Positions 1-12,166 are shown, counted from the first letter of the stretch. The stretch is DNA of 64,000 nt from Strigamia acuminata (GCA_949358305.1 OX442314.1:25041060-25105059); one strand, 5' to 3'. The notes: a model not told the origin generated them from the letters alone. Made by a program: numbers and translations.

Positions 1-2082
1 AAAAAAAAAAAAAAAAAATATGAGTGAAATATTAACACGTGCCAAGCTGCATAGAGATAATTTAGGGGTTTTTAAATACATGAATTGAATTAAATGTTGA
101 TAAAGAACCGATTAATGCGTGTAAAAAAGAAGCCTTTTTGTGTGCCTTGAGACAATGCAATTTTTTATTTTTATTTATTTTTATTTTTATTTTTATTTTT
201 TTGAATTTGGTGGTTAACTCAAGGGAAGACAGATTAGAAGAGGTAAAAAAAAATTATTATTTATTTGGTTTTTGTCTAAGTGCCTGATTTAAATCAGATT
301 TTATTTTTAATTGATAAAATTGAATTTTTCTTTTGATTTCTTGATAAATTTCAAAATGCCAGCCAGTGATGTACTATGCAGCTTAGGCATGTGAAAAATG
401 CTTATTCTTTGTATTTTGTCAAACTAATTTTCTTTTTCTTTTTTTTTTCTTTTTTTAATTTTTCTTGTTTTCAATTCGATTTGATTTGATTTTAATTTTT
501 TTTTTATTTGGGAAAATATGCAGAAGGCATCGTTAATTCTTATTTTTATTATTGAATTTAGTCCTTAAATATGATTATACACACTATAGTAAGCCGTTGA
601 CACTTGTATTATCATTTTGTCAACACTTTCTCGTCAATTCTCAATTATTAATTTTTATTTTTATTTGTTTAAAAAGAATTAATTTAAATTATATCTATAT
701 TTTGTTTGTTTGTGTTGAACAATGTCCTATCCACGTAATTTAATGTTTACAAAATGGTATTAATAACAACTACAATAGCTTAATTAATTAAATGTAACAC
801 TACATACATACCGGTAAATATTAACAGTTTTCATCTGTTAAGTGGATAGGATGCCTATAAGAGTAGTTGGAACTTCAACTGGAATTTCAATGAGAACGTG
901 GGGGTAAATTGTACAACTTTATTTTGAAGGGAAAAAAAAACAATTGAATTTTTCATTGTGTTTTTTCGTTTTTTTATTATTGTGTTGAATATTGTTGTAA
1001 ATTTGATGTTTATTATTTTTTCTTCTTTTTTTTTCCTCGAATTTATGTTGTAAAAAAAAAGGAAAAAACAATGCAGTAATTGGATTTATTGTTAATTTTA
1101 ATTTTTTAATTTTTTAAAATTGCATGCTGGAATTAGGAATGGATTTAAATCGAATTTGGAGAAAAATGGCGAGTAAGGTCAAATTTAATAATTGCATTTA
1201 ATGAAATTACTGCTTGCATTTAGTGTTGTTTCTTTTCGCTTTTCGACATTGCTTAGGATAGTGGGAGCGTTGATTTAGTCATTTGAATTGGTGCATTAGT
1301 TTGACACGCTTTGAAATGACTAAATAACGCGCCTAGTTGACGTATCTAAATATTTAAAGTTAGTTTTGACTGGTTTTAGCACGTTTAACTTATCTTGAAA
1401 TGAATTTTAGGCCTGGAAATTGATGTAGATGGTTTGATATGACTGAGATTAGCAGTTTTTACGTAAAAAGGTGCCATACTTTATTAGTGTAAATCCATTT
1501 ACACTAATTGTAAAGACATTTTTTGACCTTACTCAATTTAGTTGTACATAAAACGACATTTCTTTTTTTTTTTTTTTAATTTTCTTCTTTTCTTTTCTTT
1601 CTGTACAGCTTTAAAGTCTTTGTCTTGTGTAAGTTCTTTGATTTTTGGATTTGGACCTCGTGACTTTGGCATAAAGCAAAAAAGGAAAAAAATAGGAATA
1701 CTTTACACTTGCTGCATTATAAAGGAAAAAAGCGAATAATGTGATCATGTTTTCGATTATTATAAACCAAATATATAAGTGCATTTTTTTATTTTTTTGG
1801 TTTTCTTTTGTGACGACATAATGAAAAAAAACTTGCCATCATTTGTTCAGTGATACCCCATGGGCTATTCTAAACATTACTTTTTAGTGACAGTTTTACT
1901 AAATGGAAACTTTAAAAAAAAAATAATAATTAAAAAATATTTTCAAAACCTGAATTTCGTTTTCTTTTTCTATTGTTTCTTTTACACCTGAATATATCGA
2001 AATTCATATGATGGTTGGATAAAAAACATCAACTTGATGTCATTAGTGCCAAATGCGACACAGTTAAGCCAACTTTCTAATA
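1..2082. other. AT-rich stretch without a recognisable gene
   Basis: This stretch is dominated by A and T homopolymer runs, including poly-A at the very start and long T tracts near 150-210, 420-500 and 1560-1610. The short open frames in it are low complexity and show no domain, signal peptide or splice pattern. I see no gene. Confidence 0.6.
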
Positions 2083-2971
2083 CAGGGTGAGCCAGAGAAA
2101 CCTGATGATTTTGAAAATGTAATTACTGTTATTTTGTGAAAAATGGATAATTTGGGTTGTTTTAATGTCGACAAAAATCTTATTCTGCAAAATGGCAGTC
2201 ATGTTTTAGCGACGTGCCGTGTTACCAAAATGTGGAGTTTGCATCTCCTCAATCGTGCCAGGGAGCTGCGAACCACCAATGTATACTCTTGTTCAACTCA
2301 AAAGGGTGCCCTTCTCCCATTGGCCGAGTTGTATCACTGGTGTAGTGATCCAAAAATGTAGACCCAAAGCCCAAACACCAGAAATGCATTACAATGTACA
2401 GACATTGTAATCGATTGCCTAGGCAACTGCCAAAAATTCAAAATTGTTTACTATCCAGACATAGTAACCAATAAACATAACAAACATGAGTTTCACATTT
2501 ATATGTGCATAAAACTTTATTTCCTAAATGGAAATAACATTTTTTTTATAAAAATAATCAAAATTATATGAACTTAAATGGTATAATAGCAATCACAAAA
2601 CAAGAAAAATAAAAACTACTTCTCCTAGTGGTGGTAATACAAACTTGAGGTAGGAGTAATGCGGCTCGGCCAATGGGAGAAGGGCACCCTTTTGAGTCGA
2701 ACAAGAGTAGAGTATAGAGTATAGAGTAGTCATTGCTGGGGGAAGCAATACCTCTACCAACGCCATTTCAGTGGTCATGGAGCAATGGACGACACATCAT
2801 CGCATGCCTGTGCGGAAGCGGGGCAAAGGAAGGCTTCTGAGCGATATAAATTTTCAGATATAAAAGTGGCATTTCAAACTCTGTACAATGGTTTTAGTTT
2901 CAAATAAAAATATTAATTAGTCACAGAGTAATTCTATTTTCAAAATTATCAGGTCTCTCTGGCTCACCCTG
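2083..2971. mobile_element. Non-autonomous TIR element with CAGGGTGAGCCAGAG ends, carrying a nested insertion
   Basis: The left end (CAGGGTGAGCCAGAGAAACC...) and the reverse complement of the right end match over about 36 bp with three mismatches. No transposase frame is present. A second inverted-repeat element (2282-2716) lies inside, so the element itself is about 450 bp. I cannot define a target-site duplication, so the superfamily is open. CACCCTGTA-type ends are common in arthropod DNA transposons. Confidence 0.75.
2282..2716. mobile_element. TATACTC-ended inverted-repeat element, copy A
   Basis: The arms at about 2282-2330 and 2664-2716 are near-perfect reverse complements, interrupted by a small indel. 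The inner left side carries CACTGGTGTAGTGATCC and the inner right side reads CATTACTCC in reverse complement. The same framework occurs at 15876, 19269, 25406 and 46404. There is no coding capacity. Confidence 0.7.
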
Positions 2972-3197
2972 AAGTGGAAAGAATCTTCACAACCTACATA
3001 CATACATTTTTAAAGTTTTAACAGTATTAAAAAGCATATGGCGATTCCCAAAATAAATACAAAAATAGAATCATTGTTTAGAAGACATAAATCAATCTAG
3101 TATCTTTAAAAACAATGCAACATGTGTTTTTTGCAATTGGAAAAAAAGCAAAACAATAAAATAGAATTCTTTTGTTGTTGTTTTTACACACAGTCAC

Positions 3198-5578
3198 ATG
3201 AGTAAGATGAAAGTGCCTGCAAAACTAATACTCCTTTTAATAACAATCTTAACTCTTGGTGATAAATTTGTGGTAAATGGATCATTGCACAGGTGGTTTA
3301 AAAAGCACATTTTGTTGGACAATACAGAAAACAAATGGCTAAACAATCCAAAAGTGACCGAAGTACAGACCGATGTGGTGAGTTCTAAATCCCTTTTAAG
3401 TTTTCTATTGAAAGTCTCAACTGTGAACATTTCAGCTCGATTTGATTAGACAATACGGTTACAATGCTGAAAATCACACCATTCAAACCCAAGATGGCTA
3501 CCTCCTTATGCTGCACCGAATACCAAATGGGCAGCAGAATCTAATACCTGGGACTCCAATCTTACTTTTACATGGTCTTGGTTGTCATTCTGGAATTTGG
3601 GTGGCCAATGGATACGATAGTTTAGGTAAACAATTTTAAAGAAAATTTTTCTTTCTTCATTTTAAAAATGAATTGCATTAGCATTTATGTTGGCTGATGA
3701 ATTTTTTGATGTCTGGATGATCAACTTTAGAGGAAATCCTTACACAAATCACATTAGTTTATCGCCGGACGAAGACTTATTTTGGGACTACAGGTAAAAA
3801 AAAATAAATAGCAGGTGCATTCATTCAATGTTTGGTGTTTCTATAAACTAAAACAGCGTTTCCCGAACTGTGAGGCGCGAGCTGATTTTTGGTGGGGCGC
3901 GATGGCATCTAACTAACTTGTAGACATGACGCCCCCCCCCCCCCTAGAATAGTGCACTAAAATTATTTTTTGCAAACTTATGTAAAATTGTATGCAAATG
4001 TTTTTTTTCTTTCTTTTTTTCTTTTTAGTAGTTCATTTTTGAAAAATTTAATGCACCGGTAGATGAAGTGGGGCGCGGAAGATCGCCTTCCTTAAAAATG
4101 GGTCGCGATGCTAAAAAGTTTGGGAGCCCCTAAACTAAAACATGCTCAATGTGAGTTTATTTCGTTTTGGGGTTTTACAAGTAAATGGCAATTAAAATTC
4201 TATCATTTTCACCTAATTAATGAATAATGGCCTCTAATTATGGCTTTACCGTTTTTTTTTTGGTGCTATATCTGCAAGCATTATTATAACAATTGCAAGT
4301 TTGGCCACAGATGTGTGGCAGCCATTTTAAATTTGGATGTAAAAACTAAAACCAGCTTGTATAGAATATAAATCACTTGAAAACCACTTTAAGTAAGGTT
4401 TCTGTTTTCGCAGTTTTTGATGATTGTTTTTGGCAGTTTCTGGTGTTTTTTCTGTTTATAGAAGCACTAAACACACACACTTTGAATGCACTTATTGACA
4501 TATAATGTATTACAAGATATTCTAAACAATAGTTGGGAAGACCACGCTGAGTATGATTTAACAGCCACTATAGATTACATAGTGAGTGTCACAAAATACG
4601 CTAAAGTATTAAATGTTGGGATATCAATGGGAACGACTGTTGCTTTGGCATTACTTGCCTCAAACAGTGATTACAATAATAAAGTATGTAGAGAATTTTA
4701 AAAATGTAAATAATTCAATTTAAATAAAAAAAAATAAAATTCATAGATAGCTGGTTTTCTAGCTTTGGCTCCACCTGACACTCAGCCATATTTGTCTACA
4801 TTAATTGAGTCTCCAGCATTGGGTGATGACACCTTTGTTAAAGTATGTTTAGATACTTGTACTTTTTATGGTCATTTCTTAATCTGTTTTTTGTTAATTT
4901 AGTTGTTCTACAAGCTTGGAAAAAAGGGAAGAATTGGACATTGCCCCCTTAATCCAGAAACCATGATGTCACTGTGTCCACCTAGAGAGCCATTTTTTTG
5001 TCATGTTTTATTTTCATTAAACACTGGATACAGTCCAGCTCTACCGAATAAAACAATAGAACCCTTATTAAAATCCCAGTGCTGTTATGGAACTTCAAGA
5101 AAAAATGCACTTCATTTTGCACAAGTAATTTAGCAATGATTAAATACAGGTTACAAATGTACTAATTTTTCTTATTTTTGTTCAGATTAAAAAATTGGGG
5201 GATCTGGCTAAATTTGATTACGGAAGAATAGAAAACGTTCTACGTTACGGAAAGGTTTGTGTCAAATTTCTTTCTTATTTCATATTTAATTTTAATTTCA
5301 TTTTATATAAATACATATATATTTTTTAGAGTAAACCGCCAAGTTACACGTTTTCTGACATAAGAACACCAATCGCTATTTTCTACAGCGACACGGAGAT
5401 GTCTGTTGATGAACATCCATTGTCAATGCGCAAGCTTAAATATAAACTTAAACACGCTGTTTTTAAATTTCTCTATCCGCACAAAATGGGACTGAAGAAC
5501 GATATCTTGTGGTTGAATCTTGAACGATCTAATCTGTACGAGCAATTAGTGTCAGCACTTAATTTGATGTGGCTGTAA
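3198..5578 (+). CDS. Acid lipase (lysosomal acid lipase / gastric lipase family), lipase 1
   Basis: Eight exons can be joined in frame with GT-AG introns: 3198-3377, 3436-3625, 3682-3793, 4533-4683, 4747-4842, 4903-5124, 5186-5254 and 5330-5578, giving 422 residues. A signal peptide (about 1-25) is followed by the family's N-terminal region (QYGY...[13 protein letters not shown]), the oxyanion HG at 106-107, FRGN at 139-142, the nucleophile elbow GISMG with Ser192, and an acid near Asp361. The family normally ends its triad with His in an HLDF-type motif. Here the aligned segment reads LKNDILW with Lys396 in the His place, although His391 is close by. By family it would hydrolyse neutral lipids or esters, secreted or in lysosomes. 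Given the His change it may be catalytically impaired. Intron 3 holds a hAT MITE. The start is the first ATG before the signal peptide. Confidence 0.88.
3854..4132. mobile_element. Non-autonomous hAT element in lipase 1 intron 3
   Basis: The terminal inverted repeats begin CAGCGTTTCCCGAACT on the left and, reversed, TAGGGGCTCCCAAACT on the right. The element is flanked by a perfect 8-bp target-site duplication AACTAAAA (3846-3853 and 4133-4140), typical of hAT. It contains a poly-C run and no transposase. It is a relative of the element at 22361-22677. Confidence 0.88.
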
Positions 5579-5715
5579 ATTGTAATGTAAATTAGTTGTC
5601 TACAAATCGATGTTTTATACTGAGTTTGTGTCTTCTATTTATTTATAATTCGGTATTCGATTTTACGTCAATAAAATCACAGTTTAATTGCCAATGAAAT
5701 TCACATTAGATCCGG

Positions 5716-5723
5716 TATAAAAT
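5716..5723 (+). promoter_or_regulatory. TATA box of small secreted gene copy A
   Basis: TATAAAAT lies 32 bp upstream of the ATG in a GATCCGGTATAAAA context. The same context is repeated at 7218-7231 before copy B. It recurs as GGTACAAAAT near 6588 and 8305, where the core T is changed to C. Confidence 0.5.
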
Positions 5724-5754
5724 CCTATCAAGTATTTTATCCCAAAATACAAGC

Positions 5755-6329
5755 ATGATGAAAATAATTACAATAATTCTGAGTAATTTTTTCAAAATTA
5801 TTTGCATTGAACAAAATGGAAAAACTCATCTCAATCTTTTATTCACAGCTGTGTTATCAATCGCTCGGGCTGAACATGAACACGACGAAAACAAACCGAA
5901 ATTCACTAAGGAATTGGAAGAATGTATTCTTACGACCAGGAATATTTTTTCACCGGGATAATAATAATCACTCATCGGGAAATGATGATTGATGACTTGG
6001 AATTTTTATTTTTCTGTTTATAGACAAAATAAAATTAAAATTACTTGGAAAACTGGTACAAATGGCTACGTGAACTGATTTCTTTAATCTCTTGTTACAC
6101 AGTGGTGAACAAAATCATGATATCTATCCACCATGTTTTGATATGACACCAATTACTGTTTTTAATGAATGTGCCATACAAAGTGGTCAAAGAAAATTAA
6201 ATATTACTTACGGAAGCATCAAACTTTACGATTTTCTTTGTTCTCAAGTATACTGGAGTTTTTTATTTCCTAATTTTTCTTTTTTTTTCAAATTATTTTC
6301 TTTGGTAATTTCAGATAAAACTAATCTGA
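5755..6329 (+). pseudogene. Small secreted Cys protein, copy A, broken by an internal deletion
   Basis: The exon pieces are 5755-5782, 5849-5961, 6103-6247 and 6315-6329. Exon 1, the signal-peptide half of exon 2, exon 3 and the tiny last exon match copy B closely. A deletion joins the middle of exon 2 (after the first conserved Cys codon) to sequence that is intronic in copy B. The donor is therefore lost and the frame stops at 5959-5961. Exons 3 and 4 remain open. It could be expressed only as a short signal-peptide stub of about 46 residues. Confidence 0.75.
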
Positions 6330-6734
6330 ACATTATTGGCAACAGGGTAAATTTGTATACGATAATTGTATATTAAAATCGGTTTATAAATTTAGCATTC
6401 TCGGCTCAATTTAATTCATGATTTATTATTTATTACATTAATATCATGGCAACAATTGAATGACACAAAGAACAACAAATGGATGTTTTATATTAAACTA
6501 AGTTTATATTTACTATTATTTGTAATATTCAAATTTTAGTGTTGATAGAGTCACAGTTTAATTGGTCAATTAAATAACCTAAGATCCGGTACAAAATCTT
6601 ATTAAACATTTTATCCCAATTAAGATAAGTATAATCAGGATGAGAATAATTTTGGATTTTGATAAAAAAAAATTTTTGGTAGTCATAAGTGCAATTAGAA
6701 GAATTTCAGTTGGAAAATATATGAAAATGTATTT

Positions 6735-7113
6735 TCTTTGGTTGCTTTGGCATTACTTGCTTCGAACAGTGATTACAATAATTAAGTATGAAAAGAATTT
6801 TAAATGTGTAATTAATTCAGTTTAAATAAATAAATAAAATTCATTGATAGCTGGTTTACTGACTGTGGTTCCACCTGACACTCACTTGTCAGCCATATTT
6901 GTCTACATTAATTGAGTCTCCAGCATTGGGTGATTTCACACATTTGTTAAAAGTATGTTTATATATACTTGTAATTTTTGTGGTCATGTTTTTTTTTATT
7001 TCTTTGTTAATTTAGTTGTTCTACAAGCCTGGAAAAAAGGGAAGAATTGGTCATTGCCCCCTTAATCCAGAAGCCATGATGTCACTCACTACGTTTACAT
7101 GATCACAGTTTTC
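6735..7113 (+). pseudogene. Duplicated fragment of lipase 1 exons 4-6
   Basis: Three blocks match lipase 1: the 3' end of exon 4 (about 6737-6787), exon 5 with its acceptor and donor region (about 6849-6954), and the first third of exon 6 (about 7017-7090). The two introns between them are also recognisable. Small indels, for example extra bases in exon 5, shift the frame. There is no start, nucleophile or C-terminal part. Its position between copies A and B of the small secreted gene indicates that a block holding lipase sequence and small-gene promoter was duplicated. Confidence 0.8.
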
Positions 7114-7223
7114 CAGGTAAGTGAATATCCGAATTTTCTGTCTTCTATTTATTTATAATACGGTATTCGATTTTATGTCAATAAAATCAGTTTAATTGCC
7201 AATAAAATTTACCTAAGATCCGG

Positions 7224-7231
7224 TATAAAAT
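7224..7231 (+). promoter_or_regulatory. TATA box of small secreted gene copy B
   Basis: TATAAAAT lies 43 bp upstream of the copy B ATG in the same GATCCGGTATAAAA context as copy A. Confidence 0.5.
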
Positions 7232-7273
7232 TCTATCAAGTATTTTATCCCAATTAAGATAATAATTACAAGC

Positions 7274-8054
7274 ATGATGAAAATAATTACAATAATTCTG
7301 AGTAATTTTTTCAAAATTATTTGAATTGAACAAAATGAAAAAACTCATCTTAATCTTTTATTCACAGCTCTGGTTTTAGTCGTTCGGGCTGAACATGTAA
7401 AAGAAAAACCGACATTCACTCAGGAATTGGAAGAATGTATGGCTAAACGCAAACAAACTCTTGACACACTAAAGCTGGAACTAAAAAAATGCTTGACCGA
7501 AGCACTTAGAGCTAGGAAGGCATGGGAAAAAAAATTTTGCTTGTAAGTGAAAATACTCATCAAAATAGTGGCACACACACACGGGAGTGTGGATCGGTAA
7601 TTCTTATGACCGGTAATTCTTTTCGAACCAGAAATTCTTTGGTCCGGTAATTCTTTCTTTCGACCAGGATTATTTTTTCACCAGGAGTCGAAAATAATCA
7701 CCCATCGGGAAATGATGGCTTGAAATTTTTATTTTTATGTTGAACAAAAGAAAATTAAAATTACTTGGAAAATTGGTTCAAATGGCTACCGGTACATGAA
7801 CTGATTTCTTTAATTTCTTTATACCTAGTGGTGAACAAAATCATAAAGCCTATCCGCCATGTTTTGATATGACACCAATTAAGGTGTTCAATGAATGTGC
7901 CGAAGAAAATGGTCAAGTAAAATTAAATATTACTTATGGAAGCATCAAATTTTACGATTTTCTTTGTTCTCAAGTATACTGGAATTTTTTATGTCCTAAT
8001 TTTTCTGATTTTTTAAATTATTTTCTTTGGTAATTTCAGTTAGGCAATATGTGA
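7274..8054 (+). CDS. Small secreted six-cysteine protein, copy B (unrecognised family)
   Basis: The exons are 7274-7301, 7368-7542, 7829-7973 and 8040-8054, with intron phases 1, 2 and 0 and consensus GT-AG sites, giving 120 residues. The protein begins with a signal peptide (MMKIITIIL... ending near RAEH), then a charged, probably helical stretch with a Cys every 10-15 residues (EECMAKRK, LKKCL, KKFC), and then PPCFD, FNECA and FLCSQ. All six mature cysteines are conserved in copy C. The last exon codes only four residues before TGA. If the last intron were retained, the frame would continue about 20 residues to a stop at 8031-8033. I do not recognise the family. Its place between two lipases suggests a secreted product made in the same tissue, which is inference. 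Confidence 0.75.
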
Positions 8055-8357
8055 ACATTATTGGCAACAGAGTAAATTTGTATACGATAATTGTACATTA
8101 AAATCGATTTATAAATTTAATTCTCGGCTCAATTCAATTCATGATTTATTATTTATTACATTACTATCATGGTAACAATTGAGTGACACAAAGAACAACG
8201 AATGGATGTTTTTGACTGAGTTTATATTTACTATTATCTGTAATATTAAAATTTTAGTGTTGATAAAACCACAGTTTAATTGGCCAATTAAATTACCTAA
8301 GATCCGGTACAAAATCTTATTAAACATTTTATCTCAATTAAGATAAGTACACGCAGG

Positions 8358-9434
8358 ATGAAAATGGTTACCGGTAACCGTAAAAAATTTTGGATTTTGA
8401 TAAAAAAAACTTGTTGGAAAGTCATAGGTGCAATTGGAAAAATTTCAGTTGGAAAATATATGAAAAGGAAATGTGAAATATTTTATGTAAAGTTGAACTG
8501 ATTGTTAATTTTGTACGGAAAGCTAACTTACAGTAGCTTAGGCTTGGAATATTATATTTCCATTTATTTAACAAGTCTAGAAATTCATTAATAACACGTC
8601 TTATATTTTCAGCTTGTGAAATTTATGGAAATCGTTTGTTAGGGCAACGTAGAAATAGAAATAAAAAATTTTATATTTATTAAATACGGAATCGGTTTCA
8701 ACATTTGTACTTCATGCCTATTGTTTGAAAACCGTTGCTTTCAGTTTTGAAAAAATCATGAAAATTTGATATTGTATACAATTTGAATAATTCACGTTTC
8801 CGTTATATTTCCAACACATTCCCAGTTTGAAAATATAATCTTTTTTCAGTGATTGTAAGTTTTTTTTCAGTGATTACACTAATTATTGGTAAATTTTTAA
8901 AAATTATAATTTCGATTGAACAAAAGGAATAGACCCATCTTAATATTTTATTTACAGCCGTGTTATTATTCATGTGGACAGACAACGAATTATACGACTA
9001 CGAATTGTCCCCACTTCTGTCATTCAACGAGCAATTGGAACAATGTATGGCTAAACGCAAGCAAAGTATTCACGAGATGGGGGTGGAAGTAAGAAGATGC
9101 GTGAATGTGGCAATTGCAGGTGGTGCTAAGTGGCGAAAAAAACATTGCAAGTAAGTGAAAATACCCAGAATTCATCAAAACCATCTCTTTAATTTCGTTT
9201 TACGCAGTGCTGATAAAAATCAAGAAAACGATTCATGTTTTAATTTGCCATCAGTTAATGCTTACAACGAATGTTCCGCAAAAATTCGTCAAATAACAAT
9301 AAATGACATGAATGGGGGCATTAAAACTTACCCTCTTCTTTGTTCTCAAGTATACTGGATTTTATTTTCTAATTTTTCTGATTTTTTTAAATGTTTTAAA
9401 TTTTTTTTACTTATTTCAGTTCGACGACATGTGA
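8358..9434 (+). CDS. Small secreted six-cysteine protein, copy C
   Basis: Exons 2-4 are clear: 8958-9150, 9208-9349 and 9420-9434, with splice phases identical to copy B. All six cysteines are kept (EQCM, RRCV, KHC, DSCF, NECS, LLCSQ) and there is a four-residue last exon. Exon 1 is the weak point. The sequence just upstream that aligns with copy B exon 1 (about 8870-8903) has no ATG. A duplicated promoter block at about 8298-8357 is followed by an ATG at 8358 whose 16-nt exon (donor at 8374) has the right phase and yields a short hydrophobic start, giving about 121 residues. It diverges strongly from copy B in the mature part. It is either a functional paralogue with a relocated first exon or a gene that has lost its start. 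Confidence 0.6.
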
Positions 9435-9694
9435 GCATTGTTGGCAACAGGGTGGATTTATATACGATAATTGTATGTGATTTTGAAGAATTAAAATCAA
9501 TTTACCGTACAAATTCAGTATTTTGACTCATCTCAATTCATAATTTATAATTACATTACATCACTATCACGACATCAATCTCTGATTGGCTTTCAAAGCT
9601 GAGTGGGCCTGAGCAATTCCTATCTGACAACAACTGAATGCAGATAAAAATCTGTAAAAATCCAGGTTATTGACTTGCACACATCTCACCAAAA

Positions 9695-11728
9695 ATGGTG
9701 CTGAATATTTTAATGCGAAAACTGATCCCGATTTTCTTGATTTTGCTCTTTACCACTCACACTTACGCGTATTTCGGCATTGGAGGAACATTAGCAGAAT
9801 GGTTTGCCGAACATGTGCTTCGTATAGACTACAAACCAAACGAATATCGAGAAATTGCTGCTATTTGGGACGAAGCACTCTTGGACACGGTAATTATTAA
9901 TTATATTCTATAGTTTGCACTATTTTGAGAAAAAAAATTAAAAAACACATTAATAACGTCTGCCATTAATCCGTATAGTCAGAACTAATCACCAAATACG
10001 GATATAAGAATGAAGTGCACGACATTCGAACCCCAGATGAATATATTTTAAGAGTGCAAAGAATTCCTTATGGCCAACACGGTTTCCGTCGCGGACTTCC
10101 GGTGCTTTTAATGCATGGATTCTTTGCTAGTTCTGCTCAATGGGTCGATAACCGCTATAACAGTCTTGGTAAAACAATTGACGATTTACAAATTTCAAAT
10201 ATCAACATCTATCACTTATTTGTTTCAGCGTTTATTTTGGCTGATGAAGGGTTTGATGTGTGGTTAGGCAATTTTCGTGGTAATGCCTACACAACTCATT
10301 CAAATGCATCATATGACAGCAAACACTTCTGGGATTTCAGGTATATAATTAAAAGCTGTTTTATGTTTGGCAGTTTCGTTACTAAGCAACGAACAACGGC
10401 TTTCTTCTAACAGCCGAGAGCAGTAGCAAGGATGAAACAAAATACGTGCAACATTTACATAAAATCCCCAAATTATGTATAATACATATTAAAATTCACC
10501 CAAATATCGCAGGGACATATGGGATCACAACAAACCAATAATTCTTACAGTAACTCCCCTCTTAAACTTTGGTTTTCATGTTTTATTGTGGAGAACATTG
10601 CCGTTTATTCTAATGCCAGATAAAACAGCCTTTTATGTATAGATATCTCACATCTGCTCTGATTTATTTTATATATCAATTATTGTAGCATAGATGAACA
10701 TGCTCATTATGATTTAGCAGCTACCATTGATTACATATTACAAATTAGTCAAACCAATCAGTTAATTTATGTTGGCTATTCACTAGGAACAACAGTGGGG
10801 TTTGCTTTGTTATCGTCTTATTTGGAGTATAATGAAAAGGTTTGTGTATGTTTAGTTTATTGTAGTGTACATGTACAAGCCTAATGTCAACATGTTTATT
10901 TTCAGATTGCAGGCTTTGTTGCACTAGCCCCGATTGCTAGTCTTAAGTATACCAGCACTTTGTTGTTTTTACCTCAAATAAAGAACTTCAAAGTAATTCA
11001 GCAAGGTCACGAGTTGGTCCATAAACCATATTACCACGTGATCAACGAATTAAATCTAATGGTGCATCTAAAAATATGTCCAAGTTCTGATCCACACATA
11101 TGCGAATATTCTTTAGCAGTAATGGGAGGCTACGAAACTGGAATTCGCAATAATGTAAAATATATGATGAACTCCTCACAATTATTTAAATTTTCTAATC
11201 GATACAATTTTATTCATCAGACTAGAGTTCCAATTTTTACAGCTCATCTTTCCTCAGGAACTTCAGTGAAAAATGCCGCTCATTTTGGCCAGGTGAATAA
11301 ATTTTGTTTGATTGACACGTAATCGTTTATTTCTATTGTATAGTTATGGAAGAATAATAAATTGGCCTGGTACGACTACGGCAGAGTTGGGAATTTATTG
11401 CGTTACAAAAGGGTAAAAATAAATCAGATTTCCCAGTAAAACGATTAGAAAATTAATTGCTTTTGTTTTATAGCCCTACGCAGAAGAATATAATATCGAT
11501 GAAATCTATACACCCATTGCGATTTACCACGCGGCTAATGACCCCATAGCAAACCCACTCGATGTGGAGCTGCTGAGTAGAAAAATCCAGAAACTAGCTG
11601 CAAAAGAAATACTGCCTGACCCAAGAGCGTCGCACAGTTCTCTGATTTGGCTCGAGAATTCCAAAGAAATGCTCTACAGTCATGTTGTTGATATGATTTA
11701 CCGAATGTGTCAGGCTTCCTCGAACTAA
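9695..11728 (+). CDS. Acid lipase (lysosomal acid lipase / gastric lipase family), lipase 2
   Basis: Seven exons join in frame: 9695-9889, 9979-10168, 10229-10340, 10689-10839, 10906-11292, 11344-11412 and 11474-11728, giving 452 residues. Introns 1-4 and the last two match lipase 1 in position and phase. The intron between lipase 1 exons 5 and 6 is absent, so exon 5 is 387 nt. Features are a signal peptide (about 1-26), oxyanion HG at 111-112, FRGN after DVWLGN, nucleophile elbow GYSLG with Ser197, Asp391 in the AAND motif, and His422 in SHSSLIW. The triad therefore looks complete, although the usual Asp two residues after His is Ser. It is expected to hydrolyse lipid esters in lysosomes or as a secreted digestive enzyme. 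The ATG chosen gives the best signal peptide. An in-frame Met at residue 7 is possible. Confidence 0.92.
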
Positions 11729-11837
11729 TCAATCAACTTCTCTAATTTCATTGAAATTTAAAGTAATAAAAAGATGCAAACGGATGTCGTAAAAACTGTA
11801 ATTATATATATTAAAACAAAGTTATTGTGGCTCTCTG

Positions 11838-12166
11838 ATGATTAAAACCAACAGAATGGTTATTAGATTTCTTTTCTTTTTGCTTTATTTGAATCTCGTG
11901 TGCTGCAAAGTCATGTCTCGTAAGCAGCTGCAGAAAGCAATATCGAATTTAAGAGGATATTTAATACAAGGTGATGTGAACTGCGAGAGTTGTTATTCTG
12001 CCTGTTCTGCTGTGGCTCGCCATAATTACGCTAGTTGCATTCTACAATGTGATTTATATTTGTACGAGAAATGTGGTAAGTTATTACATATTTTTAATTC
12101 GTTGAATCTTTTGAAATTTCACTTGTTTTCTTTGATTCTGTAGAACATCCCACACCGCCCAACTGA
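11838..12166 (+). CDS. Small secreted Cys-rich protein (unrecognised)
   Basis: Two exons, 11838-12075 and 12144-12166, join in phase 1 to give 86 residues. The N-terminus is a hydrophobic signal (IRFLFFLLYLNLVCC). The mature part has CESCYSACS, then ASCILQC and YEKCE before a short proline-rich tail (HPTPPN). The cysteine spacing, C-x2-C-x3-C-x9-C-x3-C-x8-C, suggests three disulfides but matches no family I can name. A polyadenylation signal (AATAAA at about 12275) follows. It lies 110 bp after lipase 2 on the same strand. An internal ATG at codon 7 is an alternative start. Confidence 0.7.

Noticed and set aside
1542-1739. Poly-Phe-containing open frame
   Set aside because: It is low-complexity translation of a T tract with no features.
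3194-3430. Minus-strand open frame opposite lipase 1 exon 1
   Set aside because: It is antisense to a well-supported spliced coding exon and extends into the intron.
9155-9526. Single 123-codon frame through copy C exons 3 and 4
   Set aside because: Consensus donor and acceptor sites conserved in copies A, B and C support splicing, and the frame reads through an intron.
11535-11732. Minus-strand 65-codon frame opposite the lipase 2 last exon
   Set aside because: It is antisense to the catalytic Asp/His exon, with no independent support.
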